The notes under the pieces were generated by a model, which searched no databases, had not been told where the DNA came from, and saw only the letters and a list, made by a program, of their open reading frames with translations. From an uncultured Clostridiaceae bacterium (lineage in GTDB: Bacteria; Bacillota; Clostridia; Oscillospirales; Ruminococcaceae), in assembly GCA_946411985.1 (NCBI GenBank), contig CAMKFY010000002.1, forward strand, positions 1 to 35,040: a DNA stretch of 35,040 nucleotides, read 5' to 3'. Made by a program: the position numbers and the translations under genes. Of this stretch, positions 9,312 to 18,401 are shown piece by piece; the first letter of the stretch is position 1; each line of letters begins with the position of its first letter.

Positions 9312-10601
9312 TTGAACGAATTTGAATATTTAGATGTAAATAAAAAGCTTTTAAATTTAGCAGAAATTGTAGAAGCTGAAATTAAACCTCAGTTTAGCCA
9401 TATTAACAAACTTATGGCATTTAATGAAACTAAAGTGTTAAAAGCATTTATAAACTCTAAAGTAAGTACCGCGCATTTTATAGAAAGCACGGGTTATGGT
9501 TATGGTGATGCGGGCAGGGAGAAAATAGACAGTTTATATTCTAACGTGTTTGAAGCTCAAGACGCCATTGTGCGCGCTGGCTTTATATCGGGCACGCATA
9601 CAATTTCTGTGGCTTTGTTTGGGCTGTTGCGCCCTAAAGACGTAATTTTAAATGTAACAGGCACCCCATACCCCACAATACATAGCACAATAGGGTTAAA
9701 AACATCAAACAAAAAGAACAGCCTAATAGACTATGGCATTACGTATAAAGAAATTAACATTTTAAATGAGCTCACCAATAATGAAATAAATTTAGATATT
9801 TTAAAAAAAAGTTTAACTAAAAAGGTTAAAGTGGTATATATACAGCGTTCTAAAGGTTATAGCACACGGCCTAGCCTATCTATAGACGCAATAGAGCAAA
9901 TATGTAACATTGTGCACTCCATTAATGAAAACGCTATAGTTTTAGTAGATAATTGTTATGGCGAGTTTGTGCAAAGAAAAGAGCCCACAGCAGTAGGCGC
10001 AGACGTTATATGTGGCTCTTTAATTAAAAACCCTGGTGGCGCAATAGCAAAATGTGGAGGATATATAGCAGGCAAGAAAGAGTTAATAGAGCTTTGCGCA
10101 GATAGGCTTAGTGCACCGGGGCTTGGCAGAGATGTTGGCTGTAACATGAATCAAAATAAAGATATCCTTTTAGGGCTACATGTTGCTCCTTCGTTTGTGG
10201 GGAATGCTTTAAAAACTTCGCTATTTTTAAGATGTTTATTTTATAAAATGGGCTTTAAAGTGTTGCCTGAAGTAGATGCGCATATGAGCGATATTGTTAG
10301 CGTATTGCAATTAAACAACGAAAAAGCATTAATATCTTTTTGTGAAGGCATACAACAATATTCGCCCGTAGATTCATTTGTTCGCCCTGTGCCAGCCGAA
10401 ATGCCAGGCTACAGCAACAACGTTATAATGGCAGCAGGCACATTTGTAAACGGTGCATCGTTAGAATTAACTGCAGACGCACAACTATGCCCACCCTACA
10501 ACGTTTTTGTGCAAGGCGGGCTATGCTACTATTCATCTAAGTATTGCATATTAAAAACTGCCGAAAAAATGCTAAATGAGAAACTAATAGAATTGCAATA
10601 G
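9312..10601 (+). CDS. Methionine gamma-lyase family protein (PLP-dependent; 'aluminium resistance' protein family)
   Basis: STGYGYGDAGREKIDSLYSNVFEAQDAIVRAGFISGTHTISVALFGLLRP, LVDNCYGEFV, GSLIKNPGGAIAKCGGYIAG (PLP Lys region). TTG start after aggagccaca. Confidence 0.9.
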   Translation: MNEFEYLDVNKKLLNLAEIVEAEIKPQFSHINKLMAFNETKVLKAFINSKVSTAHFIESTGYGYGDAGREKIDSLYSNVFEAQDAIVRAGFISGTHTISVALFGLLRPKDVILNVTGTPYPTIHSTIGLKTSNKKNSLIDYGITYKEINILNELTNNEINLDILKKSLTKKVKVVYIQRSKGYSTRPSLSIDAIEQICNIVHSINENAIVLVDNCYGEFVQRKEPTAVGADVICGSLIKNPGGAIAKCGGYIAGKKELIELCADRLSAPGLGRDVGCNMNQNKDILLGLHVAPSFVGNALKTSLFLRCLFYKMGFKVLPEVDAHMSDIVSVLQLNNEKALISFCEGIQQYSPVDSFVRPVPAEMPGYSNNVIMAAGTFVNGASLELTADAQLCPPYNVFVQGGLCYYSSKYCILKTAEKMLNEKLIELQ

Positions 10602-10694
10602 CCAAAATCTTAAACTTTATCAGCGGTGCATTCAAACGTTCCCCTTACAAGGCCAGCGCACGTACAACATCAAAAAGCGTAACCAAAAGGAAGG

Positions 10695-11039
10695 CTATAA
10701 CCGTTCTTTAACCTTGGCAGCCTTGCCCACTCTTTTGCGCAAATAGTATAGCTTTGCTCGCCTAACCTTACCACGCCGCACAACAACCACACTTTTCACA
10801 TGCGGCGAGTGTATTGGAAATATTCGTTCAACCCCAATGCCACCAGACACCTTTCGCACAGTAAACGTTTCACTAACGCCACCATGCTTTTTAGCTATAA
10901 CTGTGCCTTCAAAAATTTGTATACGTTCCTTCTCACCTTCCTTAATAGCCACCCCAACTTTAACAACGTCACCAATACTAAAAACAGGTGGGGCTTTCTT
11001 AATACATTCACTAGAAATTTTCAAAATGCTCTCAACCAT
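10695..11039 (-). CDS. rplS: 50S ribosomal protein L19
   Basis: [32 protein letters not shown]...[55 protein letters not shown]. Confidence 0.97.
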   Translation of the reverse strand: MVESILKISSECIKKAPPVFSIGDVVKVGVAIKEGEKERIQIFEGTVIAKKHGGVSETFTVRKVSGGIGVERIFPIHSPHVKSVVVVRRGKVRRAKLYYLRKRVGKAAKVKERL

Positions 11040-11142
11040 AATATATCCAAACCTCCAAAAATTTTAAGAATATAAGAATAACTGTAAATAACCTAACTTG
11101 TTAAAAAGGTAAACACCTAATCGAGCATACACAACGAACATT

Positions 11143-11171
11143 ATTATATCAAACAAATTTAATAAAAACAA
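11143..11171 (-). promoter_or_regulatory. Putative rplS promoter TTGTTT-N17-TATAAT
   Basis: Minus-strand TTGTTT (11171-11166), 17 nt, TATAAT (11148-11143). Leaves a leader of roughly 95 nt before rplS. Confidence 0.5.
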
Positions 11172-11230
11172 GTAAAAATTAAAATTAATAAATTTATTAA
11201 ATAAAAATTTATAAATTTGTTTAAAAAAGC

Positions 11231-11259
11231 TTGACATAACTTACATATTTTAGTATACT
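11231..11259 (+). promoter_or_regulatory. Consensus sigma-A promoter for cysK: TTGACA-N17-TATACT
   Basis: ttgaca 11231-11236, tatact 11254-11259. Confidence 0.7.
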
Positions 11260-11312
11260 ACACTGCAAAAAATAAATTCTAAACATGTAAAATATATAGG
11301 GAGTGATGTGGT

Positions 11313-12239
11313 TTGAGGGTGTTTAAGAATTTGTTCAGTTTAATAGGAGATACTCCAATGCTACTGCTTTCTAACTACGCCAAACATAACAATATAAAGG
11401 CTAGTTTGTTTGGCAAGTTGGAGTGTTTCAACCCAGCTGGAAGCGTTAAAGATAGAGTGGCTCACGCCATGATAGCAGATGCCGAACAAAAAGGATTAAT
11501 AAAACGTGGTTCGGTTATAGTGGAGCCAACAAGTGGCAACACAGGCATTGGCCTAGCTTGCATTTGCGCAGCAAAGGGGTATAGCCTAACTCTCACTATG
11601 CCAGAAAATATGAGCGTGGAACGAATAAATTTAATAAAAGCCTACGGTGCCAACGTGGAATTAACAGAAAAAGAACAAGGCATGGCGGGCGCAATTAAAA
11701 AAGCTGAAGAAATCTTAAAAAACAATGAAGGTAGCTATATGCCAAACCAGTTCTCAAACCCGGCTAACCCTGAAATACATAAACTCACAACAGGCCCTGA
11801 AATATATAACAGCTTGAATGGGAATATAGACTTTTTAGTAGCTGGAATAGGCACAGGGGGCACAATAAGTGGCGTTGGCGAATACTTAAAAAGTAAAAAC
11901 AGTAAAATTAAAATAATAGGTGTGGAACCGTATTCCTCCCCTGTTCTAACTAAAAACATTGCTGGCTCGCATAAAATTCAGGGCATTGGTGCTGGGTTTG
12001 TTCCTAAAAATTTGAACACAAATATTTATGATGAAATAGTGTGCGTTAAAGACGAAGAAGCATATTATACAACAAAAATTATAGCAAAAGAGGAAGGAAT
12101 TTTATTAGGAATTTCTTCTGGTGCTAGCGTTTTTGCTGCGAGCGTAGTAGCTAAAAGGCAGGAAAATTTAAATAAAGTTGTGGTGGCAATATTGCCCGAT
12201 GGCGGAGAAAAATATATTTCCACTGGCGTTTATTTATAG
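11313..12239 (+). CDS. cysK: Cysteine synthase A (O-acetylserine sulfhydrylase)
   Basis: LFSLIGDTPMLLL, ECFNPAGSVKDRVA (PLP Lys), EPTSGNTGIGLA, GIGTGGTISGVGEYLK, GISSGAS, ILPDGGEKYISTGVY. TTG start after agggagtgatg. Confidence 0.95.
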   Translation: MRVFKNLFSLIGDTPMLLLSNYAKHNNIKASLFGKLECFNPAGSVKDRVAHAMIADAEQKGLIKRGSVIVEPTSGNTGIGLACICAAKGYSLTLTMPENMSVERINLIKAYGANVELTEKEQGMAGAIKKAEEILKNNEGSYMPNQFSNPANPEIHKLTTGPEIYNSLNGNIDFLVAGIGTGGTISGVGEYLKSKNSKIKIIGVEPYSSPVLTKNIAGSHKIQGIGAGFVPKNLNTNIYDEIVCVKDEEAYYTTKIIAKEEGILLGISSGASVFAASVVAKRQENLNKVVVAILPDGGEKYISTGVYL

Positions 12240-12272
12240 CAATTTAAAATTAATAAAGAAAGGGAGTTTTAT

Positions 12273-13787
12273 ATGTCAGATACAAAAGAGACAAAAAAGA
12301 TAGGTATAACTGGTATAATTCTAATGGTTTTCTCGGTTATATTTGGGTTTGGTAACCCTGCTGTGGCTTATTTAAAAATGGGCTATGCCTCTATAATTTG
12401 GTATATATTTGGGGCGTTCACGTTTTTTCTACCGCTAATGTTTGTGTCTGCTGAGTTTGCAGTATCTTTCAAAAATGAAAGTAGTGGTGGTATATATACC
12501 TGGATGCGCAAATCACGAGGTGAGCTATACGGTTTTGTTGGCAGCTTTATGTATTATTTCGCCATAATTGTATGGATGGTGGGAGTGTCTGCTAGAATAT
12601 GGCCACCTATTTCTTCCTTCATTTTTGGCGAAGATAAAACTAAAAGTTGGAGTGTTTTAGGGCTTGGCAACACACAAACAATTGGGCTGCTTGGAATGCT
12701 ATTAATATTGGCTGTTACATATTTTGCTTCAAGAGGGTTTAACAAAGTTTCCACAATAGCCAAAATTGGCGGGCTTTCTTGCAGTGTAATAAATGTGTTA
12801 TTATATGTTGCAAGCTTTACAATTTTGATTTTGAATAAAGGCTTCTTTGAAGAACCAATAAAAGGCGCTTATTCCTTCCTTAAAACGCCAAACCCAGATT
12901 TTGAAAAACCTATAGTTTTAATAGGGTTTGTTACATTTGCTATATTTGCGTATGGCGGCATAGAAAGCTTAGGCAGCCTTGTAGATAAAGCCAAATCTGC
13001 TAAAACATTCTCAAAAGCGTGCATACTTTCCACAATTTTTATAGCCACAGGCTATTGCACCGCAATACTTTTATGGGGCGTAAGCTCTAATTATACCAAG
13101 CTTGTTTCTTCTGAGGGCGTAACAGTAGGCAATATCACATACGTGCTTATGAATAATTTAGGCACTAAGCTTGGCTTGGCGTTAGGTATGGGCGCACAGC
13201 AAGCAGCAGGAATGGGCGCAATGTTTATGAGAATTATGGGTCTTTCTATGCTACTATGCTTTTGCGGCGCGCTATTTACATTAATATATTCCCCACTTAA
13301 AACATTATTAGACGGTGCGCCTAAAAATATGTGGCCAAAAGCTCTAACAGTAAAAAATAAATATGATATGCCACAAAATGCAATGTGGGTACAGGCCGCT
13401 GTTGTTTGCGTTTTAATAATATCCACATCATTTGTTGGAAAGGATGCTAAAGCTTTGTTTAACGTGTTACAGTTGCTATCTAACGTTGGCCAGTGTTTGC
13501 CATACCTTTTCATAATTGCGTCGTTCCCGGCTTTTAGACGTAAAGATGAGTTAAACCACGATTATAAAATATTTAAAACCAATTTTAGTGTTAATATAGT
13601 ATGTTTGATATCTTTTTTAGTTATATTGTTTGGCACAATTTCTACAATATTTCAACCAGTGCTAACAGAAGAAGAAAATGGCGTATTCCAAACTTGCTGG
13701 ATGCTGTTCGCGCCTGTTATATTTATAAGCATAGCTTTTATAATATTCTACTTCTACAAGAAAAGAGAAGCTGAATCTAACGTTTAG
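12273..13787 (+). CDS. APC-superfamily amino acid permease, YjeM-like
   Basis: 504 aa, about 12 TM segments; GITGIILMVFSVIFGFGNPAVAYLKMGY..., ESSGGIYTWMRKS, FAIFAYGGIESLGSLVDK. Confidence 0.82.
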   Translation: MSDTKETKKIGITGIILMVFSVIFGFGNPAVAYLKMGYASIIWYIFGAFTFFLPLMFVSAEFAVSFKNESSGGIYTWMRKSRGELYGFVGSFMYYFAIIVWMVGVSARIWPPISSFIFGEDKTKSWSVLGLGNTQTIGLLGMLLILAVTYFASRGFNKVSTIAKIGGLSCSVINVLLYVASFTILILNKGFFEEPIKGAYSFLKTPNPDFEKPIVLIGFVTFAIFAYGGIESLGSLVDKAKSAKTFSKACILSTIFIATGYCTAILLWGVSSNYTKLVSSEGVTVGNITYVLMNNLGTKLGLALGMGAQQAAGMGAMFMRIMGLSMLLCFCGALFTLIYSPLKTLLDGAPKNMWPKALTVKNKYDMPQNAMWVQAAVVCVLIISTSFVGKDAKALFNVLQLLSNVGQCLPYLFIIASFPAFRRKDELNHDYKIFKTNFSVNIVCLISFLVILFGTISTIFQPVLTEEENGVFQTCWMLFAPVIFISIAFIIFYFYKKREAESNV

Positions 13788-13798
13788 CTTATTAACTA

Positions 13799-13830
13799 CC
13801 CTGCTTTTTAAAATAAGGCAGGGAGTTTTT
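13799..13830 (+). terminator. Intrinsic terminator downstream of the permease
   Basis: CCCTGC tttttaaaataag GCAGGG followed by agttttt. Confidence 0.7.
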
Positions 13831-13842
13831 ACTGCTTTAATC

Positions 13843-14078
13843 TAAAGTTTTATATTTAAAATAGCTCTTTTATTAATAATTCTAATACTCAATATTTTAA
13901 TTTAATATAAATTTTAATTTATAGTAGCTATATTTATTTATAGCTATTAATTTTACACAATTTAAATTAGCTATTTTAAAATAAAGTTTTATATTTAAAA
14001 GGCTTTTTTATTAATAATTCTAATACTCAATATTTTAATTTAATATAAATTTTAATTTGCAGTAGCTATATTTATTTT
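13843..14078. repeat. Two direct copies of a ~97-bp noncoding sequence (13843-13939 and 13982-14078)
   Basis: taaagttttatatttaaaa..ctttt.tattaataattctaatactcaatattttaatttaatataaattttaattt..agtagctatatttattt in both copies, offset 139 bp. Confidence 0.9.
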
Positions 14079-14103
14079 TATTATACCACGCTAAAACATA
14101 AAA

Positions 14104-14144
14104 ATAAATCGGCTACTATTTTTAATTTTTAGTAACCGATTTAT
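14104..14144 (-). terminator. Intrinsic terminator of the P-type ATPase gene
   Basis: Minus strand ATAAATCGGtTACTaaaaattaaaaatAGTAgCCGATTTAT followed by TTTTATG. Confidence 0.7.
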
Positions 14145-14147
14145 AAT

Positions 14148-16922
14148 TTAATAAAAATCTATAGGCAAACCAAAAGTTTCTTCATAACCATCTCTTTTAT
14201 TTAAATATTCTTTAACTCCCAGCATTATAGCATTAATAACCGGCACTAATAAGGTTAAAAATATAACTATTAAGGTATTAACTAAGCTTAAGGGGTAGTT
14301 TTTAACAATTCTATTAAACGGGCTAACCCACACAGCGCAAAAAGATACAAAAAAAGATAACCCAACAGCAAACAACAGCTTCTTATTATTTAAATGATTT
14401 ATTTTAAATATAGATTTTGTCTCACTTTTACACTCAAACACATGTATTAATTGCAAACTAACAAGCGTTAAAAATGTGGCAGTTCTCGATATATCTATTG
14501 AAAGCGTAGTTCTAAATATTATAGTAAACACTGTTAGCGTTGTAATAGCTATTAAAAACCCGCGCACCAAAATATTAAATAATAAACCTTTAGAAAATAT
14601 ACTCTCTTTTGCGTCTCTTGGCGGGCTGCCCATAACATCTCTATCTTTAGGCTCTAGCCCTAACGCTATTGCCGGTAGGCTGTCTGTAACCAAATTTATT
14701 AGCAATATTTGCATTGGAAGAAGCGGTATTGGCATACCCATTAATATTGCAAAAAGCGAAGTTAAAATTTCACCAATATTACAAGATAAAAGATAACGCA
14801 TAAATTTTCTTATGTTATTATATATTAGCCTGCCTTCCTCCACTGCATCCACTAAAGTGGAGAAATTATCGTCTAATAACACCAAATCTGCGGCCTGCTT
14901 GGCCACATCGCTACCAGATACGCCCATAGAAACTCCAATATCCGCTTCTTTTATCGCAGGCGCGTCGTTAACTCCATCTCCTGTCATGGCAACAACATTG
15001 CCCAAGCTTTTTAAAGCTTTAACTATTTTAAGCTTATGGCTAGGAGACACTCTAGCAAACACTGTCCCTCTTTTAACTAAACTTTTTAGTTCGTCTTCAT
15101 TAATGCTGTCTATGTAGCTGCCTTCAACACAGAGGTCACCTTTTTTATATATCCCCACCTGCTTAGCAATAGCTTTTGCTGTGTCTTTATGGTCACCAGT
15201 TATCATTATAGTTTTTATGCCTGCGCTTTTGCAAATTCTAACTGCAGCTTTAGCTTCTTTGCGTGGTGGGTCTAGCATTGCTGCAAGCCCTAAAAATGTA
15301 AAATAACTATCACCACCATCTAAACACTTATAAGCAAACGCTAAAACACGCATACCAGCCTTACAAATTGCGCTATGCTTCGCATCTAAAGCAGCTCGAA
15401 CGCTATTAATAGGTATTTCTAACCCCTCTTTATAAAATTTGCATTTTTTTATTACAACGTCATAAGCGCCTTTCATGAAAACAAATCTATTCCCATGTTT
15501 ATTTGCAGCGCATACCGTCATAAACTTTTTATATGAGTCAAATGGCGTTTCGTCTAGTATAACATATTCTTTATCGTTTTTTGTTACGCCTGCTTTAAAA
15601 GCTGCTACCAAAAGTGCTGCTTCTGTTGGCTCGCCCACAAAATTAAATTCACCTTGTTCATTTAAATTTATTTCGCAATTATTACACACAACAAAAGTTT
15701 GTAATATATCTTTCAAAAAAGGGTATGTTGAAAAAGAGGCCTTGTCGTTATTTATTAAAATATCCCCATCTTTTCTAAAACCATCACCTTCAACATCAAA
15801 CTCATAATTAGGGGTTATTATTTTTTTAACAGTCATCCTGTTTTGCGTTATTGTGCCAGTTTTATCGGTGCATATAACGCTAGCGCAGCCTAAAGTTTCC
15901 ACAGCGTGTAACTTTCTAACTAAAGCTTTTCGTTTTATCATATGCCTAACAGCAAAAGCTAACGCTATTGTAACTATTGCAGGCAACCCTTCTGGCACGC
16001 AAGCCACCGCTAAAGAAAGGCCTGTTATTATAATATCTAAAACAGATTCACCGCGTAATATGCCAAACGCTACGATAATAAAAGATATTATTAAACAACC
16101 AACCACTATGAATTTGCCCATCTGATCTAATTTTTTCTGTAGTGGCGTAGCCTCGTCTGCAATATTATCTATAACCTTAGCAATTCTCCCCATTTGAGTG
16201 TTCATGCCGGTGGCTAACACTTTAGCTGTGCAGCTGCCTTTAACCACTGCCGTGCCCATATAAACAACATCTTTTATATTTAAACTATTAATTGTAGATG
16301 GCGGTTCACTTTTTTCTTTAATAACCGGGCTAGACTCGCCTGTTAATATAGATTCATCTAACTCTAATTTTTTGCAATCTAAAATAACCGCATCTGCCGG
16401 CACAACGTCCCCAGCTTTTAATAAAATAATATCTCCTCTTACTATTTTGTTAGCAGGCACTGCAGTAACGCTGCCCTCACGTATAACATTAACATTTAAA
16501 GTTAACATATTATCTAATGCTTCTAACGTTTTCTCTGTTTTATATTCTTGAATAAAACCCATTATGGCATTTAAAAAAAGTATTGCAGATATAGACACCG
16601 ATTCAATAAATTCACCCATAAAAATAGAAACAGCAGCTGCCACTAAAAGTATTAACATTAAAAAATCTTTAAACTGGCCTGCAAAAATTTTAACTGCCGA
16701 CACATTTTTGTGAGATACTATGCTATTCTCACCATGTTTTTTTAAAATATTACTCGCTTCTTTAAAAGAAAGGCCACTAATATTATTAACATTTCTAATG
16801 CCTTCTATTTTACTTTTTCTTAAATTTACAGATTGGTTTTGAACTTTATGACGATTTTTATATTTAAAATTAACATTGCCATTTCCATCTTTAAAAAGTT
16901 TAAATATAGATAATATATTCAA
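14148..16922 (-). CDS. Cation-translocating P-type ATPase (calcium-type, P2)
   Basis: 924 aa; LDESILTGESSPV, ACVPEGLPAIV, VICTDKTGTITQNRMT, MITGDHKDTA, AMTGDGVNDAPAIKEADIGVSMG; C-terminal cation ATPase domain. Putative TTG start after GGAGG. Confidence 0.93.
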   Translation of the reverse strand: MNILSIFKLFKDGNGNVNFKYKNRHKVQNQSVNLRKSKIEGIRNVNNISGLSFKEASNILKKHGENSIVSHKNVSAVKIFAGQFKDFLMLILLVAAAVSIFMGEFIESVSISAILFLNAIMGFIQEYKTEKTLEALDNMLTLNVNVIREGSVTAVPANKIVRGDIILLKAGDVVPADAVILDCKKLELDESILTGESSPVIKEKSEPPSTINSLNIKDVVYMGTAVVKGSCTAKVLATGMNTQMGRIAKVIDNIADEATPLQKKLDQMGKFIVVGCLIISFIIVAFGILRGESVLDIIITGLSLAVACVPEGLPAIVTIALAFAVRHMIKRKALVRKLHAVETLGCASVICTDKTGTITQNRMTVKKIITPNYEFDVEGDGFRKDGDILINNDKASFSTYPFLKDILQTFVVCNNCEINLNEQGEFNFVGEPTEAALLVAAFKAGVTKNDKEYVILDETPFDSYKKFMTVCAANKHGNRFVFMKGAYDVVIKKCKFYKEGLEIPINSVRAALDAKHSAICKAGMRVLAFAYKCLDGGDSYFTFLGLAAMLDPPRKEAKAAVRICKSAGIKTIMITGDHKDTAKAIAKQVGIYKKGDLCVEGSYIDSINEDELKSLVKRGTVFARVSPSHKLKIVKALKSLGNVVAMTGDGVNDAPAIKEADIGVSMGVSGSDVAKQAADLVLLDDNFSTLVDAVEEGRLIYNNIRKFMRYLLSCNIGEILTSLFAILMGMPIPLLPMQILLINLVTDSLPAIALGLEPKDRDVMGSPPRDAKESIFSKGLLFNILVRGFLIAITTLTVFTIIFRTTLSIDISRTATFLTLVSLQLIHVFECKSETKSIFKINHLNNKKLLFAVGLSFFVSFCAVWVSPFNRIVKNYPLSLVNTLIVIFLTLLVPVINAIMLGVKEYLNKRDGYEETFGLPIDFY

Positions 16923-17131
16923 AATAAATCCTCCATTTTTAACTGCTATTTATATTTGTTTAATTTATTAGCTACTATTTCTATATGAAGGATATTTGCA
17001 GTTTATGAACAAGTTTTTTATATAAACATAAACTAATATTTTAATATATTATATTTAAAACCATCGCCCATTTAACGTAAACGTAGTAAAACAACTATTA
17101 TTAAAAACTAAAACGTTAAATATTATAAATT

Positions 17132-17167
17132 TTAAAGCAAGGTTTACTAAACTACAAACCTTGCTTT
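17132..17167 (-). terminator. Intrinsic terminator overlapping the 3' end of the ECF S-component gene
   Basis: Minus-strand AAGCAAGGTTT gtagtttagt AAACCTTGCTT, 11-bp perfect stem that includes the stop-codon region. Confidence 0.6.
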
Positions 17168-17697
17168 TCTATGAATTTACTAAAAATTTTTGTTAATATA
17201 TATAGAAACAAAATATTAATAGGCATTTTTATAATATTTTTTGGCACCCGCACACACAACAAAATTTTTAAAAAGTCACCACCAACATGCATAACAATAA
17301 ACAAAGTATTTAAGAAAACATTGCAAAAAATATCACGCACAATTTGCGCAAATATTACCCTGCCAGCATAATACCTGTTTTTATATAAAATTAAACCGTA
17401 AATTATACCGTCCACCATAGTGGTTACCGCGTAACCCACAAAAAAACTACCACGTTGCCGCACAAAATAACACAACAAATCACCAAAAAAACCAAATATC
17501 CCGCCAACAAAAGCACCAAACATACCGCCAACCAACGCGCACACCAAAAACCCAAAAGAAATATAACACTCCGGAGAAATTTCTAAAACAAAAAACAAAT
17601 CTAAAACTACCCAAATAGACATAAACAACGATATTAAACTTAAATTACGAACAGATTTAAACTCTAAAACAGAATCCCGTATTCTCTTAAAATGCAT
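17152..17697 (-). CDS. ECF transporter S component, folate (FolT-like) family, copy 1
   Basis: 181-aa polytopic protein; LGF/FGF...GGMFGAFVGGIFGFFGDLLCYFV...FFVGYAVTTMVDGIIYGLILYK. Confidence 0.75.
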   Translation of the reverse strand: MHFKRIRDSVLEFKSVRNLSLISLFMSIWVVLDLFFVLEISPECYISFGFLVCALVGGMFGAFVGGIFGFFGDLLCYFVRQRGSFFVGYAVTTMVDGIIYGLILYKNRYYAGRVIFAQIVRDIFCNVFLNTLFIVMHVGGDFLKILLCVRVPKNIIKMPINILFLYILTKIFSKFIEKQGL

Positions 17698-17718
17698 AAC
17701 AGCACACCCTAAATTGGA

Positions 17719-18279
17719 TTAAGAAAGCTTTAGCCGCTCCACCACCTTCTTAAAAGCAGAAGCTACAACTAAAGCCATTACACAATTAATTGGCAGCACT
17801 AAGCATTCTTTTAAAATTCTATTAAAAAATGCCTTTTGCAAATCGCCATTAAACCTAGTAATGCTGAGCCATAAAGTGTTTAACCAAAAACAAACAACTA
17901 AATCATGTATAATCTGCGCAAAAACAACCCTAATAACGCCCAACTTAAATTTATATAAAAACAAACTATATATAACAGCAGAAACAATACTGGAAATAGT
18001 AAACCCTATAAAAAAATCACCACCACCCTTGCTACTGCAAACACAAAACCCTAAAATATCTGCCATAAACCCAAACAAAAAAGAAACAACCGGGCCAAAC
18101 ATACTGCCTGTAACTATAAAAATTAAAAAACTAAAACCTATATATAAATAGTTGGCTATACGTATTGTGCATGTTAACTGAATAACAATTTTAATAGCTA
18201 GCAAAAAAGAGATAACACACAAATTTTTAACACTTTTAAGCTCCAATGCAGAACGTTTAAACATATAACACCCCCACAA
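17719..18279 (-). CDS. ECF transporter S component, folate (FolT-like) family, copy 2
   Basis: 186-aa paralog of the adjacent gene: ELKSVKNLCVISFLLAIKIV...GSMFGPVVSFLFGFMADILGF...FFIGFTISSIVSAVIYSLFLYKFK. Confidence 0.75.
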   Translation of the reverse strand: MWGCYMFKRSALELKSVKNLCVISFLLAIKIVIQLTCTIRIANYLYIGFSFLIFIVTGSMFGPVVSFLFGFMADILGFCVCSSKGGGDFFIGFTISSIVSAVIYSLFLYKFKLGVIRVVFAQIIHDLVVCFWLNTLWLSITRFNGDLQKAFFNRILKECLVLPINCVMALVVASAFKKVVERLKLS

Positions 18280-18401
18280 AATAAACTAATTTTTTAATAT
18301 AACAAATAATACAACAAAAAAACAATAAATGCAACTATTTTTTTATTGCAAAATGTCGGAAAATTTTAATATAACATATACAAAGTTAGAACTAACTCCT
18401 A

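Noticed and set aside
13843-14078. CRISPR-like or MITE interpretation of the paired repeat
   Set aside because: Only two copies, ~97 bp repeat units with a single 42-bp spacer, and no terminal inverted repeats or target-site duplication visible.
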